Numbered from the stretch's first letter, positions 1 to 13,732 are shown. The stretch: DNA of 64,000 nt from Zoroaster sp. YZ-2022 (GCA_029582265.1 CM055830.1:21413365-21477364); one strand, 5' to 3'. Notes: generated by a model from the sequence alone, not told the origin. A program made the numbers and translations.

Positions 1-3000
1 CCTAATAAAATTCATATCGTGATGTAGAGTATTTTAAAACGATAAACTTGTTTATATCGCTCGTGTTTAATCTGTTGCATTAAAACTTGTTTTTTAACCC
101 TTTAGCTTTTCTTATTTCAGCTTTGTCCAAAGTAAGTATCGAATACATTTGGGTCTTAAACAAACAACTTCAGAGATTATAGAAGCTATGGTCTCGTCTT
201 TTCATTTTACTGATCACTTACATTGTTTTCAGAAACAAAAATGACTCTCGTCATAATTACTAAAATCGTACAATCGTTTGTCCTTTTCATATCTTATACA
301 TCTTTCGTTTTAATTTCCAACAATAAGCTATCCGTATCCGTGTGTAAATCAACTCACAATCGTTATTGTACTTGCTTTTTAAATGATTGTAATAAAATCG
401 TACATGAAAGCTTTAGATATATCCAATATGCTCATTCCTACGTAAACCGGCTGGTTGAGAACGAGTTTTGTTTTTGTGCATGTGAATAGCCACTCAGGAT
501 CGTTATCGAAAATCCTAGCCTCTGCAAAATTTGGTTTCGCGATGAGCGAACGAATTAAATTGTCTTGTTTTTCATCGTTTAGCCGTTTTAAATTTACGTT
601 GACGCGTTTTCGTACATTTTCCATCGTTTTTCCAAAACTGAATTGTTCATGAGTTTAAACAAATCTTTTCAAAATCACTGTCGCTTCTTTTCTGAGTAGA
701 GTGTTTTTATCGATGTACGATTTCATCCTAACGCAAGCTTCGTTAAATTCTAAAACTTTGTGAATTTTAGTCATCTTCATGCCGAGTTGTAAATACAATA
801 GTAAATTACGATAATGAAGCACGTAGTTTTTCTTGTCGTATAAACTTGGCACTAATTTAACAACGTTTGGAGCCGGTTTGCCGGTTAGCAACTCGTGTTG
901 ATAGTCGCTCATCCATTCTTTCGGTACTATCAACGACTCTGGCGCCAGTGGAAATGCGTTGTGAGAATCGTGTAAAATGGTTGGATATTCTAAATCAACT
1001 TGTAAAATGTATCCTTTATTGTTACAACTTGCTCGAGTCGCTCAATTTGTTTTTGCGATAACCATTTGAAATTACCGGTCGGTAAAGGTTGACCATGGCG
1101 TAGCCGTATAAATTATTAGCGTCCGCACGTAATGTAACTCGACGGAATCGTTTTATCGTAGTCGTTCAAATACGCGTTGTTTGCTTTCGCGTATCGTTTA
1201 CTCACCATGCACGTTCCTCCGCGCGTGCCTTTTTCAATAAACAAATGCATGTTAATATCTGTAAACAAATCTAAAGTTTGTTTAGAATGTTTCAACAAAG
1301 CGTCCCAACTTAGCCCAGGACTGGTATAATAATGAGCCGGATCCAAACCGTAATGTTTTAAACAAGTATTACGAAAGTTTTCAAATACATCCGCCAACAA
1401 GCAAGTATCGGTACGCACATACAAATCGTGATAATCTCCAATCGTCTTACAATCAAAAGTTTCATAAACGTTTTTAGCGTGCTCGTATTGTGATTGAGTA
1501 ATGTGACTATCGTTTAAACTGCTGTAAAACGATTCTATTGAAGGAAGTTGCGTTTCTTTAAAACGCTCAAAACTATCCATGTACTCGTAAGGATAAATGC
1601 CTTTGCTTTTTAAAAGATTAAATTTTTCAGACGAGGGTTCTAGTTTACGAGTAATACTAAAAGAATCGTTTGATTTTACTAGTTTATCCAACGAAGCTAG
1701 TAAAAATTGAGCGCTGTATAAATCGTAGCGATTAATACTAAAAGAAATATACTTTTCGATATTGTTTGAATACACGTTAAATTTCCTCGCTGCGACCGGC
1801 GGCTCAGTATAATGAGATGACTGTCGTAAAATCCTCGCAAATTATGAAATACGACAGGAATAAAGGTTTTACTCGGTTTTATACCAAGTTTTAAATTACA
1901 ATAATACCATGAGCAGCGCCTCTATATTTTCCGGTAATGTGACAATGATCTCTAACCTTTCTAAAACTATCACACTTTGCTTCAGAATCGTCTCTAAAAA
2001 ACTTGTTTTCGCATATCCAACACTCGCTAGCAGAGTCGTAATCTTGCTCGTCTTCTTCAGTCATGTTTAATTTTTTAGGGTTTTTAAATATCGTATTAAT
2101 CTTTTCTTCTTTTTCTAATTCATTTAAAATGTTTAGCAGCGTCTTTTCCCATATACGTAACGGGAAACTATTTACCATCGCAACAAACAACGACGTACGA
2201 ATAACCGCAAACGACGTGTTCTTGTAGTTTTTAGTATTGCAGTAGTTGTCAACAATCTTTACGATAATGCTTTCAAAGTCGATGTATATTACGAATGGAA
2301 CTTTCATCTTTTATGAAAATTTATAAACTTTATTTTATCGTTTTTACCCTTTTCAGGCATTACGATAGTCGTTGGTCTGTCGTTTATACCTCACATTTTA
2401 CGTGGTTTTCGAGATACGCTCCCGTCGAAAAACCTTGCAAACATCTCAAACAAAATGCTTACGAGTATTGTGTTTCGTTTGATCGCGAAGTAATTATTCA
2501 CATCTTTAATGTAAACGGTGAGATTTAGCGTCTTTATGAATCAATAGTAAATTTATGCGATCCATCTCCGACGGTTGATTGTTTATATCGTAAACGATTA
2601 TCGTGTTTGACCCGCAACCGAAAACGTTTATCGCCATATTGTTTTGTTTTTCTACCTGTTTAATTTGATTAATCGGTAGGTGCGTCAATGTTGTTAAAAT
2701 TAAACCGTCTTTATTGGGTACTTGCTCGTTCTATCAACGTGATCGCTAGCTGGAAAACGATGAGCGCGTAGCCCATCGCAAACAATCGTCGCTTTTATTT
2801 TTACGTTGATGCAAGCTTTTTATTTTTAATGTAATCGCATAGCTCGATATAACTACCTCCTCTTAGAGGTTGATATTTCGCGATTCTTAGATTCATTTCT
2901 TCGACACGATCTACTATCCATCCACTACCCTCTCGAGTGTATTTTTCTAAAGCTTGAATTTGTGAAATTGTCGTATCGAGTTCATTTTCGATATTGTTTA

Positions 3001-3575
3001 AATTCAATAAAACAATTTGCTTTTTATTATGAAAACTCGGTTCGACAAAATTGTCCGTGCTATTAAGTTTACTTTACGTAATTTAACGCGTATAAATATC
3101 ATAAACTTGAACGCTTTAAATCCCGCAAGTCTTTAGTAAACCGCTGATAATCTTTGGTTTTACAGCTCTCCAAAAACATTTAAATCTTTTTCTTTGTTGT
3201 GATTCAACGGAAACATTCATTACATGTTCGTAAATAACTACCACCATTAATGGGGTGGTTAAATTCAACTCGGTTTCTCTACCGTAAAACCTTTAATAGC
3301 GTTAATGTAGTCTTTTTAATCAACCGCTCGTTCGCTCCCCGAGCCGCGTAGCGGTAGCTCAATATTTTCAACTGCCATGCGCTCGTAATTCCGCTAAATT
3401 TAATTCATATAATGGCTTTTGTTTTGTTGATTTATATACTTTTAACCGCGTTGTACCAACTGCGTTTATTCACTTATTATTACTGTTTTCACGAGAATTA
3501 ATCGACTAATGCGTTGTCGCGCAAAATCTTTCAATTCTCTCAATGTCCATTTCGATAAATATTTCGTTCTTCCAT
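1..3575 (-). pseudogene. POLB: Protein-primed DNA polymerase B, copy A, frameshifted and cut by the window edge
   Basis: Translated minus-strand pieces match the intact polymerase at 39154-42894 in the same order: the amino-terminal Cys-rich part (1891-2307), the exonuclease III region with YVRTDTCLLAD (1116-1775), and the palm/motif B region (379-933). Frameshifts between the pieces break the frame at least six times, and the stop codon lies outside the window. The start lies inside the terminal repeat, where one base is missing compared with the intact copy. No functional protein could come from this copy as written. The near-perfect codons between breaks argue for sequencing error rather than long decay. 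Confidence 0.85.
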
Positions 3576-3765
3576 CTTTACTATTAAACGAGATAATATA
3601 TATTCGTTATCTCACTTTTATAAGTACTGGCGTTTTTTTAAAATACACCTGGCCTCATCGATTTTTGATGAGGCTACCTCATTTTAAGGGAAACCCTTTC
3701 AGCGAATTTTGACCTAAAATATCTTTTTTAGTAGGTGGTCTAGATCACCCATCTGACATACTACT
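3562..3765 (-). repeat. Terminal inverted repeat of Polinton copy A
   Basis: It matches the left and right terminal repeats of the intact element, including the GAGATAA...TTATCTC palindrome, the TATAAAAG box (as CTTTTATA), the GCCTCATC/GATGAGGC hairpin and the terminal CATACTACT. It differs by a handful of single-base indels. Confidence 0.88.
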
Positions 3766-4037
3766 ACACCTGATCCCCCTCCGTGTTCTCCACCACGCGG
3801 AGGTTTAACTTAAGTTCATGACGTTATATTACTTACTTGGTTATTTCTGAATTAATAGTTCTACATCTTACCTATAACTCATTTTCAAATAATTGATTAA
3901 TAAAATGACACATAAATGAGATGGTAAATTCATGTTTAAGATTCAGGAACTGAAAGAATTTCAAACCCAACTGCCGCTTGTGCACAATGTCTAAGCATGT
4001 ATTTTTAGCAGACGACAAATGGCCATCACCTGGAAAC

Positions 4038-4486
4038 GGAAAGAATGTTGTATCTGACCGCCACTTTTAAGGTTTTTGGGGAATTTTTTGCAACCACTAA
4101 CCTGTTAAAATGATTCTTCTTTCGATTTTAGTACAGAAAGGAAAACTATCTTTAAAATCCACTTTATGATGGTTTTCGGACTTTATTTCCTTCCTTCAGA
4201 AAATAGAATCCTTCAGAAAAATAGAAGGATCCTATTATAGTTGCCACCGCGCATGTACAATGACCGTGTTGGTCACTAACGGGGAGTTGACAAGATCAGA
4301 CTGACATGACTGAGGAAGTCATCGTACACCAAAAATACCTGATTTTTCATGAAATAAATATATCTTGAATAATTTAAAGTATATGTCCATCATCATCCAT
4401 ATGTTCTCCACCTTACTAGGTAGGTAAGAATACATTATTAGTTATATTGAATGAGAAAAGTGGCGGTCGGATATGACATTCTACCC
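4038..4486 (+). mobile_element. MITE with CCGCCACTTTT inverted termini, copy A
   Basis: The left end reads AGAATGTTGTATCTGACCGC and the right end is its near-complement (GCGGTCGGATATGACATTCT). The same element is at 25760-26215, inverted at 38212-38671, and as a diverged independent insertion at 59603-59996 with an 8-bp target duplication. There is no coding capacity, so it is a non-autonomous DNA transposon. Confidence 0.75.
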
Positions 4487-5216
4487 TACTTCTCCTCCTT
4501 AAGTTTGTCCTCATCTTTAACCAAGGAAAACATTTGATATTTGTCATAATTTGATAGAAAAGTGGAGTTATATTTTCCATTCTTTCCTAGAATGTAACTG
4601 AAAAAGTAACTGAACTGAACTTCACTCCAAGGTCTAAAATCAAAGATGCCTCTTTCAATTTATTCCACACAACCTTGAACACTTATATGTTGATATTGCA
4701 GTATTTCTGCAATTTCCACTTTATTATGCTCCATTATGGGAAGAGTTTTCGTCTTGAAGTACTTTATACTTGAGTCTTTTCTGAAAGTAAAGCTCACAAA
4801 ATGTACAAGTGCAAGTGTTCACATTTTGTGTTTGAGTGCAGACTAAGAGGATTGATTTTGGATCTTTGAAGTGAAAAATGTCAATTAACAAAAAAGACTG
4901 TGAAAAACATACAAAATGCCTATTATGTGCTTTCCATTTTCTGTATCATCAAGTCCACACATTGTTTTTATTTCATTTCCTGTCACAGCCGATGATGTAT
5001 TGATATTATCAACCCATACTTGATTTAGGTTACATAGAGTACACACATGCCAACCGTACTTATCGCATTCTGCCCGATAATAATCTCAAGTTACCTAACG
5101 GGTGTTTGTTTGCACCTTCAGCTCAAACTCAATCAGTTTCGAGAGACAATTGACTCTAAAACAAGATAATTCTACTCGATATTACACATGAATGTCGGTT
5201 TTCCATCTTAACTTAC

Positions 5217-5640
5217 CTGGAGTCGAGTTCTTTTTGCGCTAAAGAGATAGGAGCTTTCGAACTTTGCAAACCGTGCAACCCACTGACTGCGAAGGTTAAC
5301 CAACTGAACACAAATAGACCGGACCCTAAACGTCTGCCAGCCCTGTGTGAATTTAAATATGACACAACCTGGCGCGCCAACTCGTACACGTGCCGCATGC
5401 AAGGTAGTTCATGTGTGATCCTAGTTACACGATCCCGCGCCAGTCGTAAATCACCCACCGTAGCTGGCTATACAATTTTCAGGATTAGGCACTCTGACAA
5501 AAGGTGGCGCGGCCGTGCAACAGGAATAAATGAGCCCGCAGCGGCGATTGGTTTATCAAATCACAGCGGATCGGCGCATGCACGTATAAAATCACGAGTA
5601 ACGTCTTGCACCAAGACTACATGCAAGGAAGCAGGGTGAC
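5217..5640 (-). other. CpG-rich exon-like block with splice donor, copy A
   Basis: On the minus strand this GC-rich block ends in GACTCCAG followed by GTAAGTTAAG, a strong splice donor. It is the same block as 26976-27440 and 37007-37453. See the contig 3 copy for interpretation as a possible first exon. Confidence 0.4.
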
Positions 5641-8007
5641 CCTCAACTTACAAAAGTTGTTTCGTAAAACCTTGTTCAAGTACCATTTGTATAATGTGAT
5701 TTGAAAAAAGGGTAATGTCGATCATTGAGCAAGGAACAGGGACCATCTTCGAGCTGCTGAGCAGATAATTAATAAATAATTAAATTAATTTAGCATTTTA
5801 GCTCGAAAACCTTTGGTATAAAGAGTAATATGATAACGAAAAAATATGTAAAAACAATAGCTTACTAAAAAATTATCGACGTGACAATCAGTCAAAAAGC
5901 ATTCATCGCTATTTGCCTAGTTTGCTAAAAATAGACTTGTCAAAAAAATATGTTTGACACATTTTTGGGACACATTTTGTGTACATTGTATTAGTAGCTG
6001 TGTAGATGACGTCATGTATGATATATATACACTGTGAGGACATGCTCATTACTAAAAAATAAATAAATAAATAAATAAATAAATAAAAAGGTTGAGGGAC
6101 TAGCCTCGGTTTCTAACAATTAATTGAATTAGAAAGTGTTGCATCACTCGAACAACAATGAAACAAAGATTGAAAGAACTAGCAGCCCACACTTTAGTAC
6201 ATTATAGCCTGTGGCGCTTGGCCAAACATACCTACGCACGTCTACCATTATATCCTTAACATGCACCGATCAATGATCATTTACCTGAAATCGTAACCCC
6301 TCCCCCCAGCCGAGGTCCGTGCCCTCGGGTGCCCCTACCAGAATTTTGAGAAAATAGTCCCTATTTGAGACTGCAGGATCAAGCTACTGACATTCCCCTA
6401 GAAAAAGTGGTGCACCCCCAGTTCCCCTTTCGAAAATTAAAACCCTAGTTACGCTACTGTAAACACAACACAACTTTTGCATCATTACCATGTAAATAAA
6501 ACAAAATGTCATCCGCAAAACACTACAGATAACTACCAGTAACAACATTTAGTTTCTTCTTCTGCCACGTGCATTCCAAGCACGCGGTTATCTCCGCGGA
6601 TTCGATTGGGATTTCTTTCACGCGATGATTGCCAGGTGGGGGCGTAACATACACGGAACAATTGAGTGAGGGGATAGACAAAACTTAGAAGCAAATGTGG
6701 CCCACCTGTCATCTTTTCCCCGTCTGACGGTCCACAAACAGGCCTCTACTTCATTGTAGACCCATACTACAGTTGGTTTCGAAAAGTTCATTTCTAAGGA
6801 TAGCCCGTAGTACAATAATAGGCTACAACGCATTGAAAGAGCGTCTTATCCATACAAAGCCCCAACAGGAACACAAACAAATGAAAGAAGCCATTGCTGT
6901 TTGACTACAAGAAATGAAGTGGTTCTTTAGGAATCCTCCCCACAATGAATACATGAATGAATGAATGAATGGAGGGAGGGAGGGGAGAGTCTTGACTATT
7001 AGTAACAAATATCAACCAATCACGTCGAACAAGGGCGGCTTGTAATATTAAAACAATACGCAAATAATGACAAATAATGAACCACAATCTGCAGAAATGT
7101 ACTTTATTTTAACAAGCTGAGTTATATCATTAAGGCTAAAGCCTGTTAAGGGTGACACCGCAGAAATTCTCACTTGAGTAGTAATAGTTTCAAAAAGAAC
7201 TGATGGTTCTTTATCTTATCCTTTCACCATGCAAAGCTACAATATTACTTATATGGTTACAATTTGTTTAAAACCTTATAACAAAGTGGTGTCATCACTA
7301 AGAAGTAACAATTTGATGTTTTATTTGATTTGAAGATGGAGATCAAACTCAGTGCAAAATGCACAGTAGCAGGCGACAACATATTCAAAGTTACTACAAG
7401 AAAGTGTCACTGTATCAGAGCAACAGGATCGTGACGCATCCACATGTTCACATCTACGAATCAACTGGAGACAGCATAAGTGTTAATTGAACAAACACAG
7501 TGTATGGGTTAACTTCCGGTTCAACGAAATGATCATTGGTGACTTTGAAAATGTCTGACATCTTTTATTATAACAAAATAAATTTCAAATTAAAAAGACC
7601 TAGCAAGCAATTTTATGTTATAATAAATGTTGAATTTGAACTTCCTGTTTGGACCGGAAGTAAAGGTCAGATGAGCTACATGTCTGTGAGAGAAATGTTA
7701 CATATTTCATTTTCTTTTACGATCCCTGAAAACCCCGATTTTTCTTCATTTCAGTTTGGTTCAGAGATATGATTTTGTCTTTAACCCACCCTAGAGGGCG
7801 GTCTGACCTTTATGATGTCACATTTGAACTTCCTATTTTGGACTGATGCCATTTATCATAAACCGATATAAACATAAACAATGATATAACACACTACTCG
7901 TATCAAGTAAAATAAACTTGCCTTAATTAAAGGGAGCATACCGTAACGATCCGAGCAGATCAATACCGGTGTCCTATAAGATGACTGAAAGTTACTGTTC
8001 ATAGTTG

Positions 8008-8214
8008 TCCCTGTTGCCATAGTGACCAATCCGGTATTGGTCACGTACAAATTACAAAATAGCCAGTTAGAACATTCGTCATTTGAATGCATGCTCTATC
8101 TCCAAAACTGCATGTGGATTAGATACAATGGTAGGTCTCTTCCTGAATGTACTAATGGAGGGGGAAACTTAAAATTGAAAAAAAGTCGGATTGGTCACTT
8201 TGGCAAATTAGGGA
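8008..8214. mobile_element. Short inverted-repeat element (TCCCT...GACCAATCCG), copy A
   Basis: The inverted ends TCCCT..TTGCCATAGTGACC and GGTCACTTTGGCAAATTAGG enclose about 200 bp. The contig 2 copy (29869-30080) has cleaner arms. It looks like a MITE. Confidence 0.5.
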
Positions 8215-8249
8215 CGAATTATGCAGTAGCAACGGTAATATGACCTTAT

Positions 8250-8420
8250 CATAAGCCTTATCGCTAATAAAGCATACAGGGATACAAAAAGGGGCATCTG
8301 TTTGGCGCAGCTTTTGTGACGTCAATAATATTTTGTTTGTCCGCGCAGCACGCAGTGGCGCTGTTGCGCCCACAGACATCCCACAATTCCTTGCAGCTGC
8401 TATTAGCGATAAGGCTTATG
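8250..8420. mobile_element. Short inverted-repeat element (CATAAGCCTTATCGCTAATA), copy A
   Basis: Same element as 30116-30306, but 16 bases next to the left arm are missing here. The arms are reverse complements of each other. It is probably a MITE. Confidence 0.5.
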
Positions 8421-9738
8421 TGGGCTATTATTTTTTAGTCACCCAGTTAATCCAAAACTAGCGCTCCGATTCCATGCCGTTGATCGTGACGATATTGTCC
8501 CTTAAAAGCTTTTGCATAAAACATTAAATGTACTGATATGGAAGCACTGCACACATAATGACCATAATTATGATGTATAAAAACTGCATGTTCATGTCTA
8601 TTGGTTTTAGTCAGTGATACATGCACACATATAGAGTAGCATTATACTGGGGATAACACCACCTTAAAATTGTTCTTTTGATTTTGATCTCTTTCTCATT
8701 TTGTCGTCTTGTTACACATGAACGCCACTATACACTATTGGTAATCTCGGGGAAACAAATGAACATAGTTTTACATTTAACCACTTGGTGTCAAGATGAT
8801 GATACCAAATATCCATTTAAATATATATCTTGATGCTTATATACTACTAAAAACAATTTAGGGAACACCGGATTTTTTAACATCAAATAGGTTTGAAATG
8901 TTCCATGAACCGGGATTTTCATTTGCAACCTCTCTTTTCAGTAGTCATGTCATGAAATGTGTAATCACTACATGCATCCTTTATCATCTGTTTCATTGTG
9001 CAGTTGTTTCATCAATTGTGAAACATTGTGTTTATCTGAAATAAATGATCTTGCTTAACTGAGATTATTCCGGTGTTCCCAATTGTTTTGAGTAGTATAT
9101 TTCAGTCTCAGGTGGTATCATTTTTTGTAAAATTTGTGAAATAACTTCCAAAATGATTTTTAGTCATCCGAATTTTCAAATGATCCTGAAGGTTTCAATA
9201 AATTACCAACATTTTCAAACAAACCAGCACTCTTTTCAACAAAATCCAACATTTTCTGAACATTTCCAAAATGTTCAAACCATTTCAAAAGGTTCAAAAT
9301 AATATAGCCTCATATACATATTTTTGATATACATGTTTCAACCCATACTTGTTTAAGTAAGACTAATTACGGTGACACCATGTGAAATTCTTCTATTGAG
9401 TAGTAATTAGTTCTGAAAAGAACTGAGGTTATAACTGGACGTTTGCATCAGTACCTGATCGTCTTCAGGAGAAACTTGTTTGTTTCAAATGGAGGTGGGG
9501 TGTCATTGAAATTTTGGATCATTTCCAATCTTTGAAAAAAATTATGCCACTGGTAGGCTACCATCCTTTGGGCTTGTGGAACCCCTTTTTCTCCTCTTCC
9601 ACCCTGACTGGCAAAATCCAGAATGCAGCCCTGTTATAGTATTATGTAATTATTACGATAAAATACACAATCTCTAAAGTTCTGTGTAATAACATACAAT
9701 ATGAAATGAAATGGATAGTTTCTTCTTAACCTTACAAC

Positions 9739-10443
9739 CACGGGCGTCGATCGCTGTGGGGGGGAAGGGGAGGGGGCCATGAAGGCAGTGTCAGATCCTG
9801 GATTTTGCCAATATGGGGGTGCACCCTGGGTCACACAGCCTCCCCCTGCTTTTAGACATCATATTTGGGACAAAACATTTGCGAGTTGGTAATTTACTTT
9901 TACTTGCAGTAACTTTTTTAAAAATAGTTAATTTGTTTTTAAATGTAGCTCGACCAAGTGAGGGAGACCAGGGAATTCTCTGTGCTACTTTCTTCATCCA
10001 CCCACAATTTCTGGGGCCAAACACTATTCACGGCTGGGGGTAATGGGTCCCATTTAAGGGCCCTGCATTGTTTTGTTTTTTATTCTAGGCGCTCTCTGAT
10101 GCAATAATGAGCGTTTTAAGGACCAAATTTGTGAAGTATTCTAGCTAATGATGCAGATGTGAATCACCACCCACAATTTTTGGGGGAGGACGGCTTTGAA
10201 CGTAAGGTTTTGCACCATCGCCCCCTTGGCCCCCTCGATCTGCCCTTGTCCCCCTCGATCTGCCCTTGTCCGCCACTCTGCATGTGTGAGCCTCGTGTAA
10301 GGGACAGACTTATGGACACTGGAAAATTGTTTGACACTGAATTGTTATGGGCCATCAAAAGTGTGTGGGGACACATGATATACTGTCCCCCACTCTAAAA
10401 GTAGGGGGACATGTCCCCCGTCCCCCACCGATCGACGCCCATG
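9739..10443. mobile_element. Non-autonomous hAT-like element, copy A
   Basis: It begins CACGGGCGTCGATCG and ends CGATCGACGCCCATG, flanked by CTTACAAC on the left and CTCACAAC on the right (8-bp target duplication with one mismatch). Termini beginning CA with an 8-bp duplication are the hAT signature. It is the same insertion as 31674-32410. Confidence 0.7.
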
Positions 10444-11012
10444 CTCACAACTAAATCTGCCATAAACTGCAGAAATCATAAATTTTCTGAATAATTATGT
10501 ATGATTGTATTCATAAAATAATACTAGCAACTTAACGTGCACAATAAACCTTTTTGTATTCTACTGAGTGATAGCCATGAAAATGTACTCTACTCATGAA
10601 ATGTACTGTAAGGGACACAAAAGTATCGCTGACGAGAGACTGGTTTACAAAATTTCAACTAATTATTCCTTTTGTTGTTCAAGGAAACTCATGCAACATT
10701 AAGCATACAAATTGTAGTACCAATTAAAAAATCTATCAAATGTAGCAGTTACAATGATAAAGCAAACATCATGTGCAGTAGTTAAACACATGTATGATTT
10801 TAGGCCTCACTTAAACTGAGCAAAATCTAGCATCCCGAAATGCTGGACGATTACACCCTCCACTTCCTATTCATACAAATACTAGCAACTTCAAAGGCTA
10901 AATAAACAAACGTGTACAATAAACCTTTTTGTATTCTACTGAGTGATAGTCTTTCAACTTCACCCAGTTTTCAGCTTTTTGAGCAAATATCTGGCGGTAT
11001 CGGTGGGAAACT

Positions 11013-11119
11013 TTACAGTTTGGTGTTAGGAGATGTAAGATTTCTGACACGTCCGGTCCATTAGAGGGACTTGGTGTGTTTCTGAAGAGCATCACCGATG
11101 GGACTTGCAGCCGGAGAAT
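11013..11119 (-). pseudogene. Last exon of the host receptor gene, copy A, frameshifted
   Basis: It matches the terminal coding exon at 32996-33105, which encodes the tail ending in EILHLPNTKL. This copy is three bases shorter (107 against 110) because of separate single-base losses, so the frame is broken in the middle. The contig 2 copy reads cleanly through to its stop, so these losses most likely reflect base-level errors in this contig. Confidence 0.7.
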
Positions 11120-11394
11120 CTGAAAAAGGGAGATATTAATTTCAGGTGATTTTTTACACAAACGTTATCATGGTTCACAACCCCGTGAAACCTACAAGGC
11201 ATATGGACCTGATATTGAGTGCCAGTGTGTGTTGGTCTTAACTTCTGCCAAACAATGACTGTATTAGGTCTGTCAAACGAGCGGGATGTTAGTTTGTCTT
11301 CATAATTCATAATAGGCATTACCATCTTTACCAATTTACCATAAAAACTTCATTTTGTATGGAAATTTAAATTGTGTTTGTGTTGCATTGTTTC

Positions 11395-11613
11395 TTATAA
11401 TAATAATAATAATGTGGACTTATAGGAAGCTACGATCCAAACTGGTGCTCAAGGCTGTAATATATATTATTACCTCTGCTCATCAGGGCTCATACAATCA
11501 TTCCTCGAAACCATCTCAGCTCCCTGAGAGTATACAGCTCAAATTGCTGCCATTACAGCGCATATAGGGCTGAATCAAATACAACAACCAACTCTGCCTC
11601 ACGGTTTTCCCCT
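11395..11613 (-). repeat. tRNA-derived SINE, copy A, truncated by gap
   Basis: It matches the 3' half of the SINE at 33376-33730, including the (AAT)n tail at the left. The gap removes its tRNA-like head. Confidence 0.7.
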
Positions 11614-12113
11614 NNNNNNNNNNNNNNNNNNNNNNNNNNNNNNNNNNNNNNNNNNNNNNNNNNNNNNNNNNNNNNNNNNNNNNNNNNNNNNNNNNNNNNN
11701 NNNNNNNNNNNNNNNNNNNNNNNNNNNNNNNNNNNNNNNNNNNNNNNNNNNNNNNNNNNNNNNNNNNNNNNNNNNNNNNNNNNNNNNNNNNNNNNNNNNN
11801 NNNNNNNNNNNNNNNNNNNNNNNNNNNNNNNNNNNNNNNNNNNNNNNNNNNNNNNNNNNNNNNNNNNNNNNNNNNNNNNNNNNNNNNNNNNNNNNNNNNN
11901 NNNNNNNNNNNNNNNNNNNNNNNNNNNNNNNNNNNNNNNNNNNNNNNNNNNNNNNNNNNNNNNNNNNNNNNNNNNNNNNNNNNNNNNNNNNNNNNNNNNN
12001 NNNNNNNNNNNNNNNNNNNNNNNNNNNNNNNNNNNNNNNNNNNNNNNNNNNNNNNNNNNNNNNNNNNNNNNNNNNNNNNNNNNNNNNNNNNNNNNNNNNN
12101 NNNNNNNNNNNNN
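11614..12113. other. Assembly gap of exactly 500 N
   Basis: A run of 500 N. The round size, identical to the second gap at 36507-37006, points to a scaffold join of unknown true length. The sequences on its two sides do not continue each other: host flank and SINE on the left, Polinton interior on the right. Confidence 1.
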
Positions 12114-12622
12114 GAACGCGAAAAATAAATATAACCAACCCGGATTGATTTCCCCGGTGATTTACAACGTATTCAACGATATCAAGATGTTTTACAATAC
12201 GCCTGCAGTCAATTAAACTTTCTTTGTCTCGGAGAAAATTTATATGGTGCCTAGCGATATGAATTTACGAACAGCCACGCCATCGTATAACAATAATATG
12301 TTAATCGCGACGTGGTGATTTATTGTTGGTTCAAATTTAGATACAAATTCAACGCCCGTTGATCCTCCTATTCTACCGCCAGAACAAACGCAACTATCGC
12401 CAATTACAAAGCATGTAAAAGATGATTTAGAATCATCTTCACAATAGCACACGCGCAAGACTCTTTAGAAGATGCGATAAAAAGACGAATCTCTCCAACA
12501 TCACCACCTTTATCTCAAGAGCCAGAACAGCAAACCACCAAGAAGAAAAAAATGCTTTAATTATTGGTTTGCGATTTTAGCCGGCGTAGGCAAGGCGATT
12601 TATGAATTGTTAATACGTCGAC
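12114..12622 (+). pseudogene. Tail-anchored 460-residue protein, copy B, fragment
   Basis: It matches the carboxy-terminal third of the gene at 50633-52015 (segments IQRYQDVLQYA, YMVPSDMNLR and the tail anchor). The contig boundary removes the 5' part, and several indels break the frame. Confidence 0.8.
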
Positions 12623-13671
12623 GCGGAGCGTTTCAATACTTTCTCTGCGTATAAGCTAAAACCACATCTGACTCCACTTATCGTTAACCATAAATGTTCC
12701 GGCTGTCCACGCGATAATGCTAGAAGCCGGTTTTAACAACCAACTTACTATACTACCTGATAATTAGCTGGTAAAGCGTTCAAAGCTTTCGTTCCCAGTT
12801 TAGACAATACATTAGCTAAATTTCTTTAATGTTTTTCTATCCACCCAACATCAGGGGGTTGTGGTAAAGGGTGTTATAGGTTCAGATGGAATTGGTTTTG
12901 GTGGTAAAGCGGGTGTTATAGGTTCAGGATGGAATTGGCTTGGTGGTAAAGCGGGTGTTATAGGTTCAGATGGAATTGGTTTTAGTGGTAAAGCTGGTGT
13001 TATAGGTTCAGATGGAATTGGTTTAAACGCGGGGGGTGGGTGGTATAACTGAATTTTACAGTACCGGTAATAGATTTAATAATAAAAGCGATAACCATAC
13101 TCGAAAGCCGTTAATATACTCAACAATCAAGTCATACATCTTGTTTTCTAAATAAAGTTTTAATTCTTTTCATTTAACATCGTTTCTTTTCTACGTGAAA
13201 AGGGTCTACCGCTTGTTTTTTGCGGTTTTTTTCACCTTTTTTATACCCTCTAATAAATCTATTTCCATTTCGTTATATGGTAGTAAATCTTTTAAAGTTA
13301 AACTGCTTATATCGCTTATTTTTAAAAAGGTACTACCTTTTTTTAGGTTCGTTAAACGTATTTCTTTATAACCTTTTTAAAAAAAGAGTATATTTCTTTT
13401 TTTACTATTTATTTGTTTAAACTTGCTATAGTCTATTATAACGTTTTTATAACCTATACTTGCATAAAAATCATTAACCGTTGCTATAAGCTCTTTCTCT
13501 CTTAAAAAAAAAGAAAAGTCAAAAGCAGGTACATAAAACTTCTGTTTTGGTTGATCATCTAAATTATCATCGATTATGTCATCATCCGTAAAATCATCAT
13601 AATAGTCATCTCTTCTTCTTCTTCGTTGATCAACTACTTCAGTAGGTCGTGCGCGTCCTCTTGTGCGCCAT
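12615..13671 (-). pseudogene. 347-residue proline-repeat membrane protein, copy B
   Basis: Counterpart of 49598-50641. The PIPSEPITPALP repeat block is still visible as four tandem 42-nt units at about 12870-13030, now with small insertions between units. The frame is broken repeatedly on both sides. Confidence 0.82.
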
Positions 13672-13732
13672 TTACAATTGCTTTTATCTTTTTTTATAAT
13701 TTATAACCGCGTCATTGATAGTACGATAATTG

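Larger units (their letters stand above)
1..3765 (-). mobile_element. Polinton (Maverick) copy A, polymerase end only
   Basis: This stretch is the reverse complement of positions 38959-42768 of the intact Polinton further right. It enters the window inside the polymerase gene and ends at the terminus CATACTACT at 3765. The sequence right after the terminus (ACACCTGATCC) is the same flank that precedes the intact copy. Many one-base insertions and deletions separate it from the intact copy, spread over coding and noncoding parts alike. It is either a decayed copy or, more likely, a poorly corrected duplicate of the same locus. Confidence 0.9.
3766..11012. other. Host flanking DNA, copy A (duplicate of 25522-32995), no intact gene
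   Basis: About 7.2 kb of noncoding host sequence that aligns along its length to 25522-32995 on contig 2, and over its first 1.9 kb to the reverse complement of 37007-38958. It holds a MITE (4038-4486), an exon-like CpG-rich block with a splice donor (5217-5640), an (AAAT)n run near 6055-6090, a (TGAA)n run near 6950-6970, two short inverted-repeat elements (8008-8214, 8250-8420) and a hAT-like element (9739-10443). The short ORFs here are not conserved in frame between the copies, so I do not call them genes. Confidence 0.8.

Noticed and set aside
8152..8379. Short frame of 75 codons on the minus strand with counterparts at 30018-30272
   Set aside because: It lies across two MITE-like inverted repeats, and its reading frame differs between copies.
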